Of a DNA stretch of 64,000 nt, positions 43,653 through 52,309 are shown piece by piece; the stretch's first letter is position 1, and every line of letters begins with the position of its first letter. The DNA lies in contig NZ_WXVU01000007.1 in NCBI RefSeq assembly GCF_009900745.1, forward strand, positions 174,391-238,390, given 5' to 3'. The translations under genes and the position numbers were made by a program. The stretch comes from Chryseobacterium sp. c4a. GTDB taxonomy: Bacteria > Bacteroidota > Bacteroidia > Flavobacteriales > Weeksellaceae. Under the pieces are notes generated by a model that was not told the origin of the DNA, did not search any database, and worked only from the letters and a program-made list of their open reading frames with translations.

Positions 43653-46214
43653 ATGTCGAAAAATTTAGTAATCGTAGAGTCCCCGGCAAAGGCAAAAACT
43701 ATTCAGAAATATTTAGGTAAGGATTTTGAAGTGAAATCCAGTTTCGGGCATATCCGGGATTTACCTAAAAAAGGAATGGGAATAGATCTTGCCACCTTTA
43801 GTCCTGATTACGAAGTTTCAGCAGACAAGAAGAAATTGGTAACAGAATTAAAGGCTGCAGTAAAGAAAGCAGAGATGGTATGGCTGGCTTCCGATGAAGA
43901 CCGCGAGGGAGAAGCTATTGCATGGCACTTAGCAGATGAATTGAAACTGAAGCCCGAAAACAGAAAAAGAATTGTTTTCCACGAGATTACTAAAAATGCC
44001 ATTCTAAAAGCAATTGAAAATCCAAGGGATATTGATCAAAACTTAGTAAACGCTCAGCAGGCAAGAAGAGTGTTGGACAGAATCGTGGGTTTTGAAATGT
44101 CTCCGGTTTTATGGAAGAAAGTGAAACCAGGATTATCTGCAGGAAGAGTACAATCCGTAGCCGTAAGATTAATTGTTGAAAGAGAAAAAGAAATCCGTGA
44201 ATTTGTCCCTAAAGCAAGTTTTAAACTAGACGGAATCTTCTTGAATAATACAGCACAGGAAATTGCAGCTAAACTTAAAAAAGACTTTGAAAAAGAAGCA
44301 GAAGCTGAAAAATTCCTAGAACAGGCAAAAACTACAGAATTTAAAGTTCTGAATGTAGAAACAAAGCCTGGAACACGTTCTGCATCCGCTCCTTTTACCA
44401 CTTCTACATTACAGCAGGAAGCTTCATCAAGGTTAGGATACAATGTAACCAATACCATGCGTCTGGCTCAGAGACTATACGAAGAAGGGTTCATTACTTA
44501 TATGAGAACAGACTCCGTAAACCTTTCTCAGGAAGCTATTGAAGGTGCTAAAAAACAAATTATTTCAGAATATGGAGCAGAATATTCTTCTCCAAGAAAT
44601 TATACTACAAAATCAGCTTCTGCACAGGAAGCTCACGAAGCCATTCGTCCTACAGATTTTGGTGTAAAGAGCATTGGTGATGCACAGTTGAATAAACTGT
44701 ATCAATTGATCTATAGAAGAACATTAGCTTCTCAGATGGCGAATGCTAAAATTGAAAAAACAGTTATTGAGATCGGAAATGCTTCACTTCCACATCATTT
44801 TGAGGCACAAGGAGAAGTCATCATCTTTGATGGTTTCCTAAAAGCTTACGGTATCGTGAAAACTGATGAAGAAGATGAAGAAAACAATGAAAAACTATTG
44901 CCAAAAGTAAAAGTTGGTGAAGTATTGAATTATAAATCCATTACGGCCACAGAAAAATTCACAAGACCAAGTGCAAGATATACGGAAGCCGGATTGGTTA
45001 GAAAATTAGAAGAATTAGGAATTGGTAGACCTTCTACTTATGCTCCAACAATTCAGACCATCCAAAACAGAGAATATGTGGATAAAAGAGAAATCGAACC
45101 ACATACTCGTGAAGTCATCAAAATGTCTTTAGTGAATGACAAGATTAAGAAAGTCGTTTTAGATGAGAAGTTTGGTGGTGATAAAAATAAATTTGTTCCT
45201 ACAGATATAGGAGAAGTTGTAAATGACTTCTTAACAGATAATTTTAGAGAGATCCTTGATTATGGTTTTACAGCAAGAGTAGAAGAAAGCTTTGACGAGA
45301 TTGCAAGCGGAGACCAGAAGTGGAAGGAAATGATGACCAATTTCTACTCAAAATTCCACCCAAGAATTGAAGATGTAGAAGAAAATGCAGACCGTGCAAC
45401 TGGAGACAGACTTCTGGGAGTTGATCCAAAGACAGGTAAAAATGTTCATGCTAGAATCGGAAGATTTGGAGCAATGATCCAGATCGGAGAAACAGATGAT
45501 GAGGAAAAGCCAATCTTTGCTTCATTAATGACAGGGCAGAATATTGCGACTATTACCTTTGAAGAAGCATTAGAGCTGTTTAAGTTGCCTTTCGAACTGA
45601 ATGACTTTGAAGGAAACGCTGTTTCTGTAGGAGTAGGAAGATTCGGACCTTATGTAAAATGGGGGGAAACTTTTATCAGTATTCCAAAAGGTGAAGATCC
45701 ACTTTCTGTAGATCAAAACCGTGCTGAAGAGATCATTAACGAGAAGAAAAAGGCAGACGCTCCGATTGCTACTTATAAAGGGGAACCTGTAACCAAAGGA
45801 TCAGGAAGATTCGGGCCGTTTATCAAGTATAAAGATATCTTTGTGAATGTTCCGAAGAAATATAATTTTGATAATCTTTCTCAAAGTGATATCAATGAAC
45901 TGATTGATGCAAAACTGGAAAAAGAAGCCAACAGATATATCCAGCAATGGGAAAAAGAGAAAATCTCCCTTGAAAACGGAAGATGGGGGCCATTCATCAA
46001 ATTTGGAAAAGCAATGTTCAAGATTCCAAAGAAAAGTGATGAAACCAAATACGATGCAGAAGAATTGAAAGAAATTTCTCTGGATGAGGTTAAAAAATGG
46101 ATCACAGATCAGGATAAAAATGCTTTCGCAGAGAAGAAAAAACCTGCTGCTAAAAAGGCAACAACTACAAAGAAGACTACAGCTGCTAAAAAGCCAGCGG
46201 CTAAGAAGAAATAA
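43653..46214 (+). CDS. topA: DNA topoisomerase I
   Basis: This 853-residue type IA topoisomerase relaxes negative supercoils. The Toprim domain starts LVIVESPAKAKTI with Glu9 and holds SDEDREGEAIAWHL (Asp81, Asp83, Glu85). The active-site tyrosine is Tyr283 in FITYMRTDS. The C-terminal region has no zinc fingers but four Toprim_Crpt-type repeats with GRFGAMIQIG, GRFGPYVKWG, GRFGPFIKYKD and GRWGPFIKFGK, and a lysine/alanine-rich tail. The start is ATG at 43653; a TTG at 43632 in the same frame would add seven unlikely residues. A strong terminator follows at 46219-46247. Confidence 0.97.
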   Translation: MSKNLVIVESPAKAKTIQKYLGKDFEVKSSFGHIRDLPKKGMGIDLATFSPDYEVSADKKKLVTELKAAVKKAEMVWLASDEDREGEAIAWHLADELKLKPENRKRIVFHEITKNAILKAIENPRDIDQNLVNAQQARRVLDRIVGFEMSPVLWKKVKPGLSAGRVQSVAVRLIVEREKEIREFVPKASFKLDGIFLNNTAQEIAAKLKKDFEKEAEAEKFLEQAKTTEFKVLNVETKPGTRSASAPFTTSTLQQEASSRLGYNVTNTMRLAQRLYEEGFITYMRTDSVNLSQEAIEGAKKQIISEYGAEYSSPRNYTTKSASAQEAHEAIRPTDFGVKSIGDAQLNKLYQLIYRRTLASQMANAKIEKTVIEIGNASLPHHFEAQGEVIIFDGFLKAYGIVKTDEEDEENNEKLLPKVKVGEVLNYKSITATEKFTRPSARYTEAGLVRKLEELGIGRPSTYAPTIQTIQNREYVDKREIEPHTREVIKMSLVNDKIKKVVLDEKFGGDKNKFVPTDIGEVVNDFLTDNFREILDYGFTARVEESFDEIASGDQKWKEMMTNFYSKFHPRIEDVEENADRATGDRLLGVDPKTGKNVHARIGRFGAMIQIGETDDEEKPIFASLMTGQNIATITFEEALELFKLPFELNDFEGNAVSVGVGRFGPYVKWGETFISIPKGEDPLSVDQNRAEEIINEKKKADAPIATYKGEPVTKGSGRFGPFIKYKDIFVNVPKKYNFDNLSQSDINELIDAKLEKEANRYIQQWEKEKISLENGRWGPFIKFGKAMFKIPKKSDETKYDAEELKEISLDEVKKWITDQDKNAFAEKKKPAAKKATTTKKTTAAKKPAAKKK

Positions 46215-46218
46215 TAAC

Positions 46219-46247
46219 AAAAACCGGTCATTCTGTGACCGGTTTTT
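46219..46247. terminator. Terminator after topA
   Basis: AAAACCGGTCA and TGACCGGTTTT form an 11-bp stem with a 5-base loop and a following T-tract; A-tracts on the left let it serve the converging minus-strand gene as well. Confidence 0.9.
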
Positions 46248-46310
46248 ATTTGAGATTTTCTGAAAATTAAGTCTATTGTTTAGAATTTTCTAAGCATATT
46301 GATCATGAAA

Positions 46311-47207
46311 CTACTTTAATTCTTTAGCAGTCATTATTCTTTCATTAATAATGTTTCCCCAGAGTTTAAAATCAGAAACCGTAAAAGAACTATTTGATGT
46401 AATTCTTTCGGAATTTTTTCTGAAATAAAAATCATAAGACCCACCAACAATACCTTTGTTCGGTATATACAGAAACCGATCTATTCCACGATATTCATTG
46501 TAGCCATCATGTTCCCACCAGCCATCAAATGTCCAAAACTGATAAGCCTTATCTCCTTTTATCAGATACTCTTTAGAAAAATAATTTCTAACAGTATATA
46601 GTTCATCCATTAGTCTGATTTTATTATTTACAGTAGGATCCATGATAAAATCCTTGTTGGGAAACTGATTCTTAAAGCTTGCTTCCATTTCCTTTATCGT
46701 GACTTTCTGTTCAGATGTATTAATTGTTCCATACGAAGAGGTAAGTGGAAATTTTAAACTCCCAATACTAAACAATTCTGTTAAACACATTTTTGAAATA
46801 TAATAAGTCTCATTTTCCTTTTTGACTAATTGGTATTCCAATGTCTTCTTTTCCGGAACGTTACTTATTTTCCAATCTGTTGCTATACTTCTGATTTGAT
46901 CATTCGATAAAATTCTATCCTTGATATCTTTAAAGTTGATAATTTGCCAGTTTTTCCCCCTTTCATCTAATCCCGGCAGAACTTTTTCATTCAGATCTGG
47001 CAGAACAGTAATAAGCAAAATTGTACTTTTAGAAACAAATACATTATAAACATTGATGTCTTTTTTGATATCATATAGCTCATGAGTATCCAATGTATAT
47101 TCATGAACAGGAAACTTCGATTTTAGATCATCTAAAAGAATATACTTTTGAGAGAAAAATAAATTGAAGCTAAAGAGTAGAATAAATAAAAAAGGTTTTG
47201 TTTTCAT
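46311..47207 (-). CDS. Hypothetical secreted protein, partner of the zincin-like effector
   Basis: This 298-residue protein has a signal peptide (MKTKPFLFILLFSFNLFFSQ). I chose the ATG at 47207; the one at 47228 adds seven residues before the signal and overlaps the upstream gene. The mature part is beta-rich with charged loops (NWQIINFKDIKD, FWTFDGWWEHDG, YIPNKGIVGGSYDFYF) and matches no family that I know. It follows the broken peptidase gene on the same strand with 11 bp between them, as expected for an immunity or accessory protein. Its sequence is unrelated to the tandem paralogues of the other locus. Confidence 0.7.
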   Translation of the reverse strand: MKTKPFLFILLFSFNLFFSQKYILLDDLKSKFPVHEYTLDTHELYDIKKDINVYNVFVSKSTILLITVLPDLNEKVLPGLDERGKNWQIINFKDIKDRILSNDQIRSIATDWKISNVPEKKTLEYQLVKKENETYYISKMCLTELFSIGSLKFPLTSSYGTINTSEQKVTIKEMEASFKNQFPNKDFIMDPTVNNKIRLMDELYTVRNYFSKEYLIKGDKAYQFWTFDGWWEHDGYNEYRGIDRFLYIPNKGIVGGSYDFYFRKNSERITSNSSFTVSDFKLWGNIINERIMTAKELK

Positions 47208-47218
47208 TTGTCTTATTT

Positions 47219-48658
47219 TTATGGACATTTTGTTCCCTTGTGCTTTCCAAGAGTGGTATCTCTTTCATTTCTATTTAATTGATTTTCTGTTGAAGTCATA
47301 GTAGTTATTCCGGCTTTTGCCATCGCTTTTGCAGTTTCTATAGGAAGGCTGCTATTATAAGTAGTCAATATATTTTGTAGTGTTGTTAAAAATCCGCCTA
47401 CTTGCTGGTGTCCCTCTATAAAAGTGTATCTATTAACCATTGTTCCATCAGCTGCATAATCGTAACCTACAATTACACTCGGATACTGAGTTTGAAAAGT
47501 TTCAGTTCCTAGTCTAAACTTTTCATAATCTAAATAGGCATGAACGGCTTCATGATACATAGTTACAAGTATATACTCTTTTGTTGCATTTTTTAGTACA
47601 TTATCATTTAAATTTATCACGGCTTTGAAAGTTCCAAATTCACTTGAGTATGATGAAAAAGTAGTTCCATCTACATCCCCTAATCCACTTTTAGCTTTAA
47701 AGGTAATGTTATAATCTTTACTATTACTGAAAATATTCTTCATAGCTTTACTTATGTCATTTTTTAAATTTGGTAATAATCCAACAAGGCTTTGTGCGCA
47801 TGGATATTTTTTTTAACTATCAAGGATTTCTTTATTAGGATTTTCATCTTCCAGATAATCCGGGAACTTATGTTTAGAACCATCTCCGGACATTGCGTTT
47901 CCACCGCCGCCAAAATGCATATTTTCAGGTTCTTTCCATTGGGCATCTTTCCACCAGTCTCGTCCAGGGAAGAGGTACCCAAAACCGCCGCCACCGCCGG
48001 AGAAAACATTGAACTTAATAATAGTAATTTCCTCTATGTCGTTCACCCGTATATATTTCTCTTTAGCAAATTTCCCCATAGGGGTAGGGTTTTTAGGGTA
48101 TAGATTATCTACTGCATCCTGAAGCGTTGCTATTACACCCAATGTTACAGGATCATTATTCTGCACAACAGTAAACTGTACATAATCTCTGTTGGGAGAG
48201 ACAATACCATGAATAAATGCCGTTACCTGATCACCCTGTAGAATAGGAAAAGCAATCGCCTTAGAATTATTTCCATAGGTATAGGTAGATACATTATAAA
48301 AAGGTCTTCCAAAATCACGATAAAAATCCTGTCCTAAAGCAGCATTGTTTTTAAAAAACGCTTCTATGGTTTCTCTGAATGGTGTTTTATAGCTCACCGG
48401 AGATAGAGGAATGTTGATCGTAGTATTGTAAGTGCCATTCTTTTGAGCAACCAGTTCGGTTTCCTGCTTGTTCTGCGCTCTGAATTCGGGATCAGATTGA
48501 GCTTTTTCTTCAAACTTTAAGAACATTTCAATAGGAACTCTGAATTGGGTTTGTTCCTCTTTGGGAAGCACTTCATCTTCCGTTCGGCAAGAGTTTAGAG
48601 TAAATGTCAGCACTGCAAGCAGAGCCAACCGGAGAATAATTTTTTTCCTCATAAACAT
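47219..48658 (-). pseudogene. Modular lipoprotein with zincin-like C-terminus, interrupted by one stop codon
   Basis: Residues 1-281 (48658-47813) repeat the N-terminal module of 14582-16039 (lipobox LNSC, Cys24; glycine-rich hinge). A TAA at 47815-47813 follows EILDS, and the same frame then continues without further stops to 47219: KKYPCAQSLVGLLPNL, then an approximately 175-residue domain with MYHEAVHAYLDYE (HExxH zinc-peptidase motif) and later EGHQQVG. The continuity of frame shows one ancestral gene of about 480 codons with a single nonsense change (for example AAA to TAA) before an A8 run. An ATG at 47743 could restart the peptidase part without a signal peptide. It could also be a sequencing or assembly error. 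Confidence 0.85.
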
Positions 48659-48669
48659 TTGTTGTTTCT
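47850..48669 (-). repeat. Long duplicated module, copy B
   Basis: This block is nearly identical to 14572-15390 on the plus strand. The boundaries are the same: a few bases before the start codon and the GATTATCTGGA codons at the switch to the C-terminal module. Confidence 0.93.
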
Positions 48670-48687
48670 ATTGTTAATTACAATTCA

Positions 48688-48707
48688 TTATCACTAATTG
48701 GTGATAA
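48688..48707. promoter_or_regulatory. Operator-like palindrome upstream of the modular effector
   Basis: TTATCACTAATTGGTGATAA is a 20-bp palindrome with one imperfect pair; flanking ACAA and TTGT extend the symmetry. It lies 30 bp before the ATG at 48658 and is not present before the paralogue at 14582. It could be a regulator binding site or part of a leader hairpin. Confidence 0.5.
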
Positions 48708-48849
48708 TTGTTGTAATATTATTAAAAGTTTCAGTTATTTGCAACAAAAAAATTAAAGGCAGGGAAAAATTAAAAACGCATTTGTGATACAAACAAAAGA
48801 TAAAATTAACACTTGCCAAAAAGAAGTAATATTAATTATATAATACAAG

Positions 48850-48881
48850 GCCGTTAACAAATAGTGTTAGCGGCTTTTTTT
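48850..48881 (+). terminator. Orphan terminator between divergent genes
   Basis: GCCGTTAAC and GTTAGCGGC form a 9-bp stem (one G-T pair), followed by seven T residues on the plus strand. No plus-strand gene ends upstream within 2.6 kb, since topA already has a terminator, so it may end a small RNA or be an attenuator before the gene at 48979. The rest of the 320-bp gap 48659-48978 holds the palindrome at 48688 and a -7 candidate at 48927. Confidence 0.7.
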
Positions 48882-48926
48882 ATAAATAAAAGTCTCTACA
48901 AGATTTCCTGTTGCAGCGTTTTTTTG

Positions 48927-48934
48927 TATGTTTG
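48927..48934 (+). promoter_or_regulatory. Candidate -7 element TATGTTTG
   Basis: TATGTTTG matches TAnnTTTG 44 bp before the ATG at 48979. A TTG 13 bp upstream is too close, so this is a partial promoter match. Confidence 0.4.
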
Positions 48935-48978
48935 TTAGATCAAGCAATTATTAAACTATTACACTTTCAAGTTAAAAT

Positions 48979-50049
48979 ATGGATTTTGAAGACTTTATCA
49001 TTTCACCAAGAAATTTTAAAACAGAAAGCTGGCAGATTGGAAACCGAATTACAAAAGATATAAAAGAAGACAGTATTGTTCTTTTATTTGTGTCAGATTA
49101 CAGAGGAGCGGGTGGCGATGCAGAGGTGCAGGATTTTACAGCGGTCAGAAAAGAATTTTATAAACTTTCACAATTGGATTTTGAGATTCCGATTGTGGAT
49201 CTTGGCGATTTGGTTTCAGGAAAGTCTGTACAGGATACCCATTATATTTTACAGGAAGTTCTATCAGCTTGTCATTATAAAAGAGCACTTCCGGTCATTA
49301 TCGGTGGATCGAACGATTTTGCTTTTTCGCTGTTTTCAGCACTGAACTTCCATCAGAAAAGTATTAATTATACTCAGATTAGTAATATTATTTCTCTTAA
49401 ACAAGGAGAGGAAATTAACGAATATACTTTCTTGGGGAAAATTTTCGGAGCGAAGAATTTTTCCATTAAAAATTATCATCATTTAGGCTATCAGAAGCAT
49501 TTGAACGAAATGGATTCTGTACGATTGATCAAAGAAGTGGAATTTGATATCATTCGCTTAGCTGAAATGATGAATTCCACTGAAAAAACAGAACCTTTCT
49601 TCAGAAAAGCTGATCTGGTTACGGTAAATTGTGATGCTATAGAGAGTTTCAGTGAAGCATTCTCGATGAATCCACAAGTAAATGGACTGAACAGGAGAGA
49701 AATTTGTGCCTACATGAAAGAAATCGGATTGAGTGAAAATCTGAAAACAGTAGGAATCTTTAATTATAACATCTATTCGGAAAATAAACTGAACCATCAG
49801 CTATTGGCACAAATGCTTTGGTATTTGATTGAAGGAATTAATATTCAACAGTCCCATCCCAAAGAAAGACAGTATGAGTTGTTTTATGTCTTAATTGATG
49901 ACAGACAATTTGCATTTAAGCGTGATACTTTCAGTAATTTGTGGTATTTTGGTGACGATGAAAATATAGAGAATTGTGTTCCTTGCTCAAGAAAAGATTT
50001 TGATGATGCTAAAAAAGGCTGGTTGAATACAAGACTGACGAAATTTTAA
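48979..50049 (+). CDS. Ureohydrolase-fold (formimidoylglutamase-like) protein, probable pseudoenzyme
   Basis: This 356-residue protein aligns with arginase/formiminoglutamase proteins (VSDYRGAGGDAEVQDF, LPVIIGGSND, VNCDAIESFSEAFSMNPQVNGLNRREICAYM). Several manganese ligands are missing: the GGDHS motif reads GGSND, and the DAHxD segment is replaced by a region around YTQISNIISL. One aspartate of the SxDxD segment remains (VNCDA). It is therefore probably not a classical hydrolase. In many Flavobacteriia a gene of this type lies next to topA; here the modular effector cassette separates the two. It is 3 bp upstream of a glycosyltransferase gene. Confidence 0.78.
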   Translation: MDFEDFIISPRNFKTESWQIGNRITKDIKEDSIVLLFVSDYRGAGGDAEVQDFTAVRKEFYKLSQLDFEIPIVDLGDLVSGKSVQDTHYILQEVLSACHYKRALPVIIGGSNDFAFSLFSALNFHQKSINYTQISNIISLKQGEEINEYTFLGKIFGAKNFSIKNYHHLGYQKHLNEMDSVRLIKEVEFDIIRLAEMMNSTEKTEPFFRKADLVTVNCDAIESFSEAFSMNPQVNGLNRREICAYMKEIGLSENLKTVGIFNYNIYSENKLNHQLLAQMLWYLIEGINIQQSHPKERQYELFYVLIDDRQFAFKRDTFSNLWYFGDDENIENCVPCSRKDFDDAKKGWLNTRLTKF

Positions 50050-50052
50050 TGT

Positions 50053-51054
50053 ATGACAAAGATTCCCTCAAGAATTTCCATCATTGTTCCCGTTTATAAT
50101 GTCGAAAATTATTTGACAAAATGTCTCGACTCTCTGGTGAATCAGACTCATCAGGATATTGAGATTTTAGTAGTAGACGATGGAAGCAAAGATAATTCCG
50201 GGAAAATCATTGAAAATTATGCAGCGAATTACCCTGATAAAATAAAAGCTTTTACCAAGGAGAATGGAGGATTGAGTGATGCCCGAAACTTTGGATTAGA
50301 TAAGGCGACAGGAGATTATATTGGTTTTGTAGACAGTGATGATTATGTTACAGAAACAATGTTTGAAGAAATGTTTATGCTGGCCGAAAAATATCAGTCT
50401 GAAATAGTAATTTGTAATATCCAGAAAGTGGATGAAAATGGGCAGGTAACCCAAAAACTAACCCAAATTCCTAATTTGCCAGAAAAAATAAAACTAGAAG
50501 ACTACTTCTCTGTCTTTTCGGATATCAGTTATTTTGCCTGCAACAAATTGTTTAAAAAAGAACTTTTTGATCATAAAAGATTTAAAAAAGGAGTTCATTT
50601 CGAAGATATTCAGCTTATTCCACAGTTGTTATTGGAGTGTGAAATGATAGCGCAAACGCAGAATTTTCACTATCAATACCTTGAACGTACAGATTCTATT
50701 ACAAAAACTCATACGGAAAAGGGGCTTGATATTCTGAAAGCAGTACAGGATGTAGAAAGTGTATTTAGCCAATCCAGATACGCTCATAAAGAAAAAGAAC
50801 TCAAAAACTTTCAAATCTTTGAAGGAGTGTATTCTTTTCTCGCTTATCTGGCTTTTGTAAAAGACGAAAAAATGTTTTACAGTATGGCTGATAAGCTCTC
50901 TGTTTTCATAAGAGAAAGACAAATAAAAATTCAAGATATATTGAACTATAATCGTTTTGGTACAAATTATCTTTTATCTTTGCCAGTGAAAAAAAAGATT
51001 TTTTATCTATTATTTTTTGCCGGACAGAAAAAGTTGATAAGAAAATTGATATAA
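50053..51054 (+). CDS. Family 2 glycosyltransferase
   Basis: This 333-residue GT-A glycosyltransferase has SIIVPVYNVENYL at the start, VDDGS at 41-45 and the DxD-type FVDSDD at 93-97. The C-terminal part (about 210-330) is helical without membrane segments. It probably adds a sugar to a lipid-linked glycan from a nucleotide sugar in the cytoplasm. It follows the ureohydrolase-like gene by 3 bp and precedes a WecA/TagO-like gene, consistent with surface polysaccharide synthesis. Confidence 0.9.
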   Translation: MTKIPSRISIIVPVYNVENYLTKCLDSLVNQTHQDIEILVVDDGSKDNSGKIIENYAANYPDKIKAFTKENGGLSDARNFGLDKATGDYIGFVDSDDYVTETMFEEMFMLAEKYQSEIVICNIQKVDENGQVTQKLTQIPNLPEKIKLEDYFSVFSDISYFACNKLFKKELFDHKRFKKGVHFEDIQLIPQLLLECEMIAQTQNFHYQYLERTDSITKTHTEKGLDILKAVQDVESVFSQSRYAHKEKELKNFQIFEGVYSFLAYLAFVKDEKMFYSMADKLSVFIRERQIKIQDILNYNRFGTNYLLSLPVKKKIFYLLFFAGQKKLIRKLI

Positions 51055-51155
51055 ACACAAATGTAAGTGCTATTGTTTCGGACAGTAGAACATGATGAAG
51101 GATATCACCATCATCAGTCTAATGGGAGAGATAATGTGTACTGGATAAGAAAAGA

Positions 51156-52274
51156 ATGAAAAACTTTGAATTGTTCTTAAGCGGATCGGGAATACCTATT
51201 TTCTATGTAAAAATAGGACTAGGCTTCGTATTTTCCTTTTTAATTACTTTTTTCTCCATACCTACTATTGTTAAGATCTCCAGAAGGAAGAACCTTATGG
51301 ATGAACCGGGTGTCAGAAGTTCACATCTTAGAAAAATCCCAAATCTTGGAGGAATTGCCATTTTTTATTCTATTGGAATATGTGCCTCTATTTTTGCTTA
51401 CGAGCTGTTTGATCTGTATAAATTCCTATTTGCATCCCTCATAATCCTTTTATATATTGGAGTAATGGATGATATTGTAGTCATGAGAGCTTATAAAAAA
51501 CTTGTGGCCCAAATCTTAGTATCTTCATTGATTGTTATTGGTTCAGATATCAGAATCAGAAGTTTATTCGGGATATTCGGAGTATACGAATTAGGTTATA
51601 TTGTGAGTGTGCTATTCAGTATTGTTACTTTTATCATTCTTATCAATGCTTTTAACTTAATTGACGGGATTGATGGGTTAGCAGGTGGATATTCTGTAAT
51701 TTGTAGTGCCCTGTTTGGGATAAGTTATTATAGATTGGGGGAATATAACTATCCGTTAGTTGTTTTGTCAGTCGTAATTATAGGAACTGTTTTGGCATTT
51801 TTGTATTATAACTTATCAAATTACAGAACCAATAAAGTCTTTATGGGAGATACAGGATCCATGCTTTTAGGATTTCTGTTGGCCTTTACTTCGATTTGTT
51901 TTATAGATATTTTTATTGATAAAAAGCTTGCTGGTGTACCTAAATACCATTTACAATCCGCTCCGGTCGTGGCTGTGGCAATTCTGATCTTACCCATTGT
52001 AGACACGCTGAATGTAATATTTGTAAGACTTTACAATAAAAAATCACCTTTTGATGCAGATAAAAACCATATTCATCACAAGCTCCTAAAATTAAATCTT
52101 ACCCATAGAAGATCCACATTTTATATTATTGTCTATTACTTAATGATTGTGACAGTAGCCTATTACCTAAGACATACCAATGTAAACCTCTTACTGTTGA
52201 TCATTGTTTTGTTGGGCTTTATGGGGGCATATTTACCAGATTTGATATATCGATTAAGAAATAACAAAAATTAA
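51156..52274 (+). CDS. Undecaprenyl-phosphate sugar-1-phosphate transferase (WecA/TagO-like)
   Basis: This 372-residue polytopic protein has the MraY/WecA motifs: RSSHLRKIPNLGG near 54-66, the metal-binding pair Asp105-Asp106 in GVMDDI, NAFNLIDGIDGLAGG (about 163-177), FMGDTGSMLLGF and the cytoplasmic HIHHKLLKL histidine loop. It transfers a sugar-1-phosphate to undecaprenyl phosphate and so starts a surface glycan. It is followed by wza- and wzc-like genes, which indicates a Wzx/Wzy type capsule or exopolysaccharide route. Confidence 0.92.
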   Translation: MKNFELFLSGSGIPIFYVKIGLGFVFSFLITFFSIPTIVKISRRKNLMDEPGVRSSHLRKIPNLGGIAIFYSIGICASIFAYELFDLYKFLFASLIILLYIGVMDDIVVMRAYKKLVAQILVSSLIVIGSDIRIRSLFGIFGVYELGYIVSVLFSIVTFIILINAFNLIDGIDGLAGGYSVICSALFGISYYRLGEYNYPLVVLSVVIIGTVLAFLYYNLSNYRTNKVFMGDTGSMLLGFLLAFTSICFIDIFIDKKLAGVPKYHLQSAPVVAVAILILPIVDTLNVIFVRLYNKKSPFDADKNHIHHKLLKLNLTHRRSTFYIIVYYLMIVTVAYYLRHTNVNLLLLIIVLLGFMGAYLPDLIYRLRNNKN

Positions 52275-52309
52275 CAATTAAATATTACTTTTGTAAACAA
52301 TATTCAAAC

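Noticed and set aside
47219..47743. Zincin-like part as an independent 174-residue gene
   Set aside because: It is in the same frame as the upstream half, lacks a signal peptide, and codons before its ATG (KKYPCAQSL) continue the linker. A split gene is the better explanation, although translation restart remains possible.
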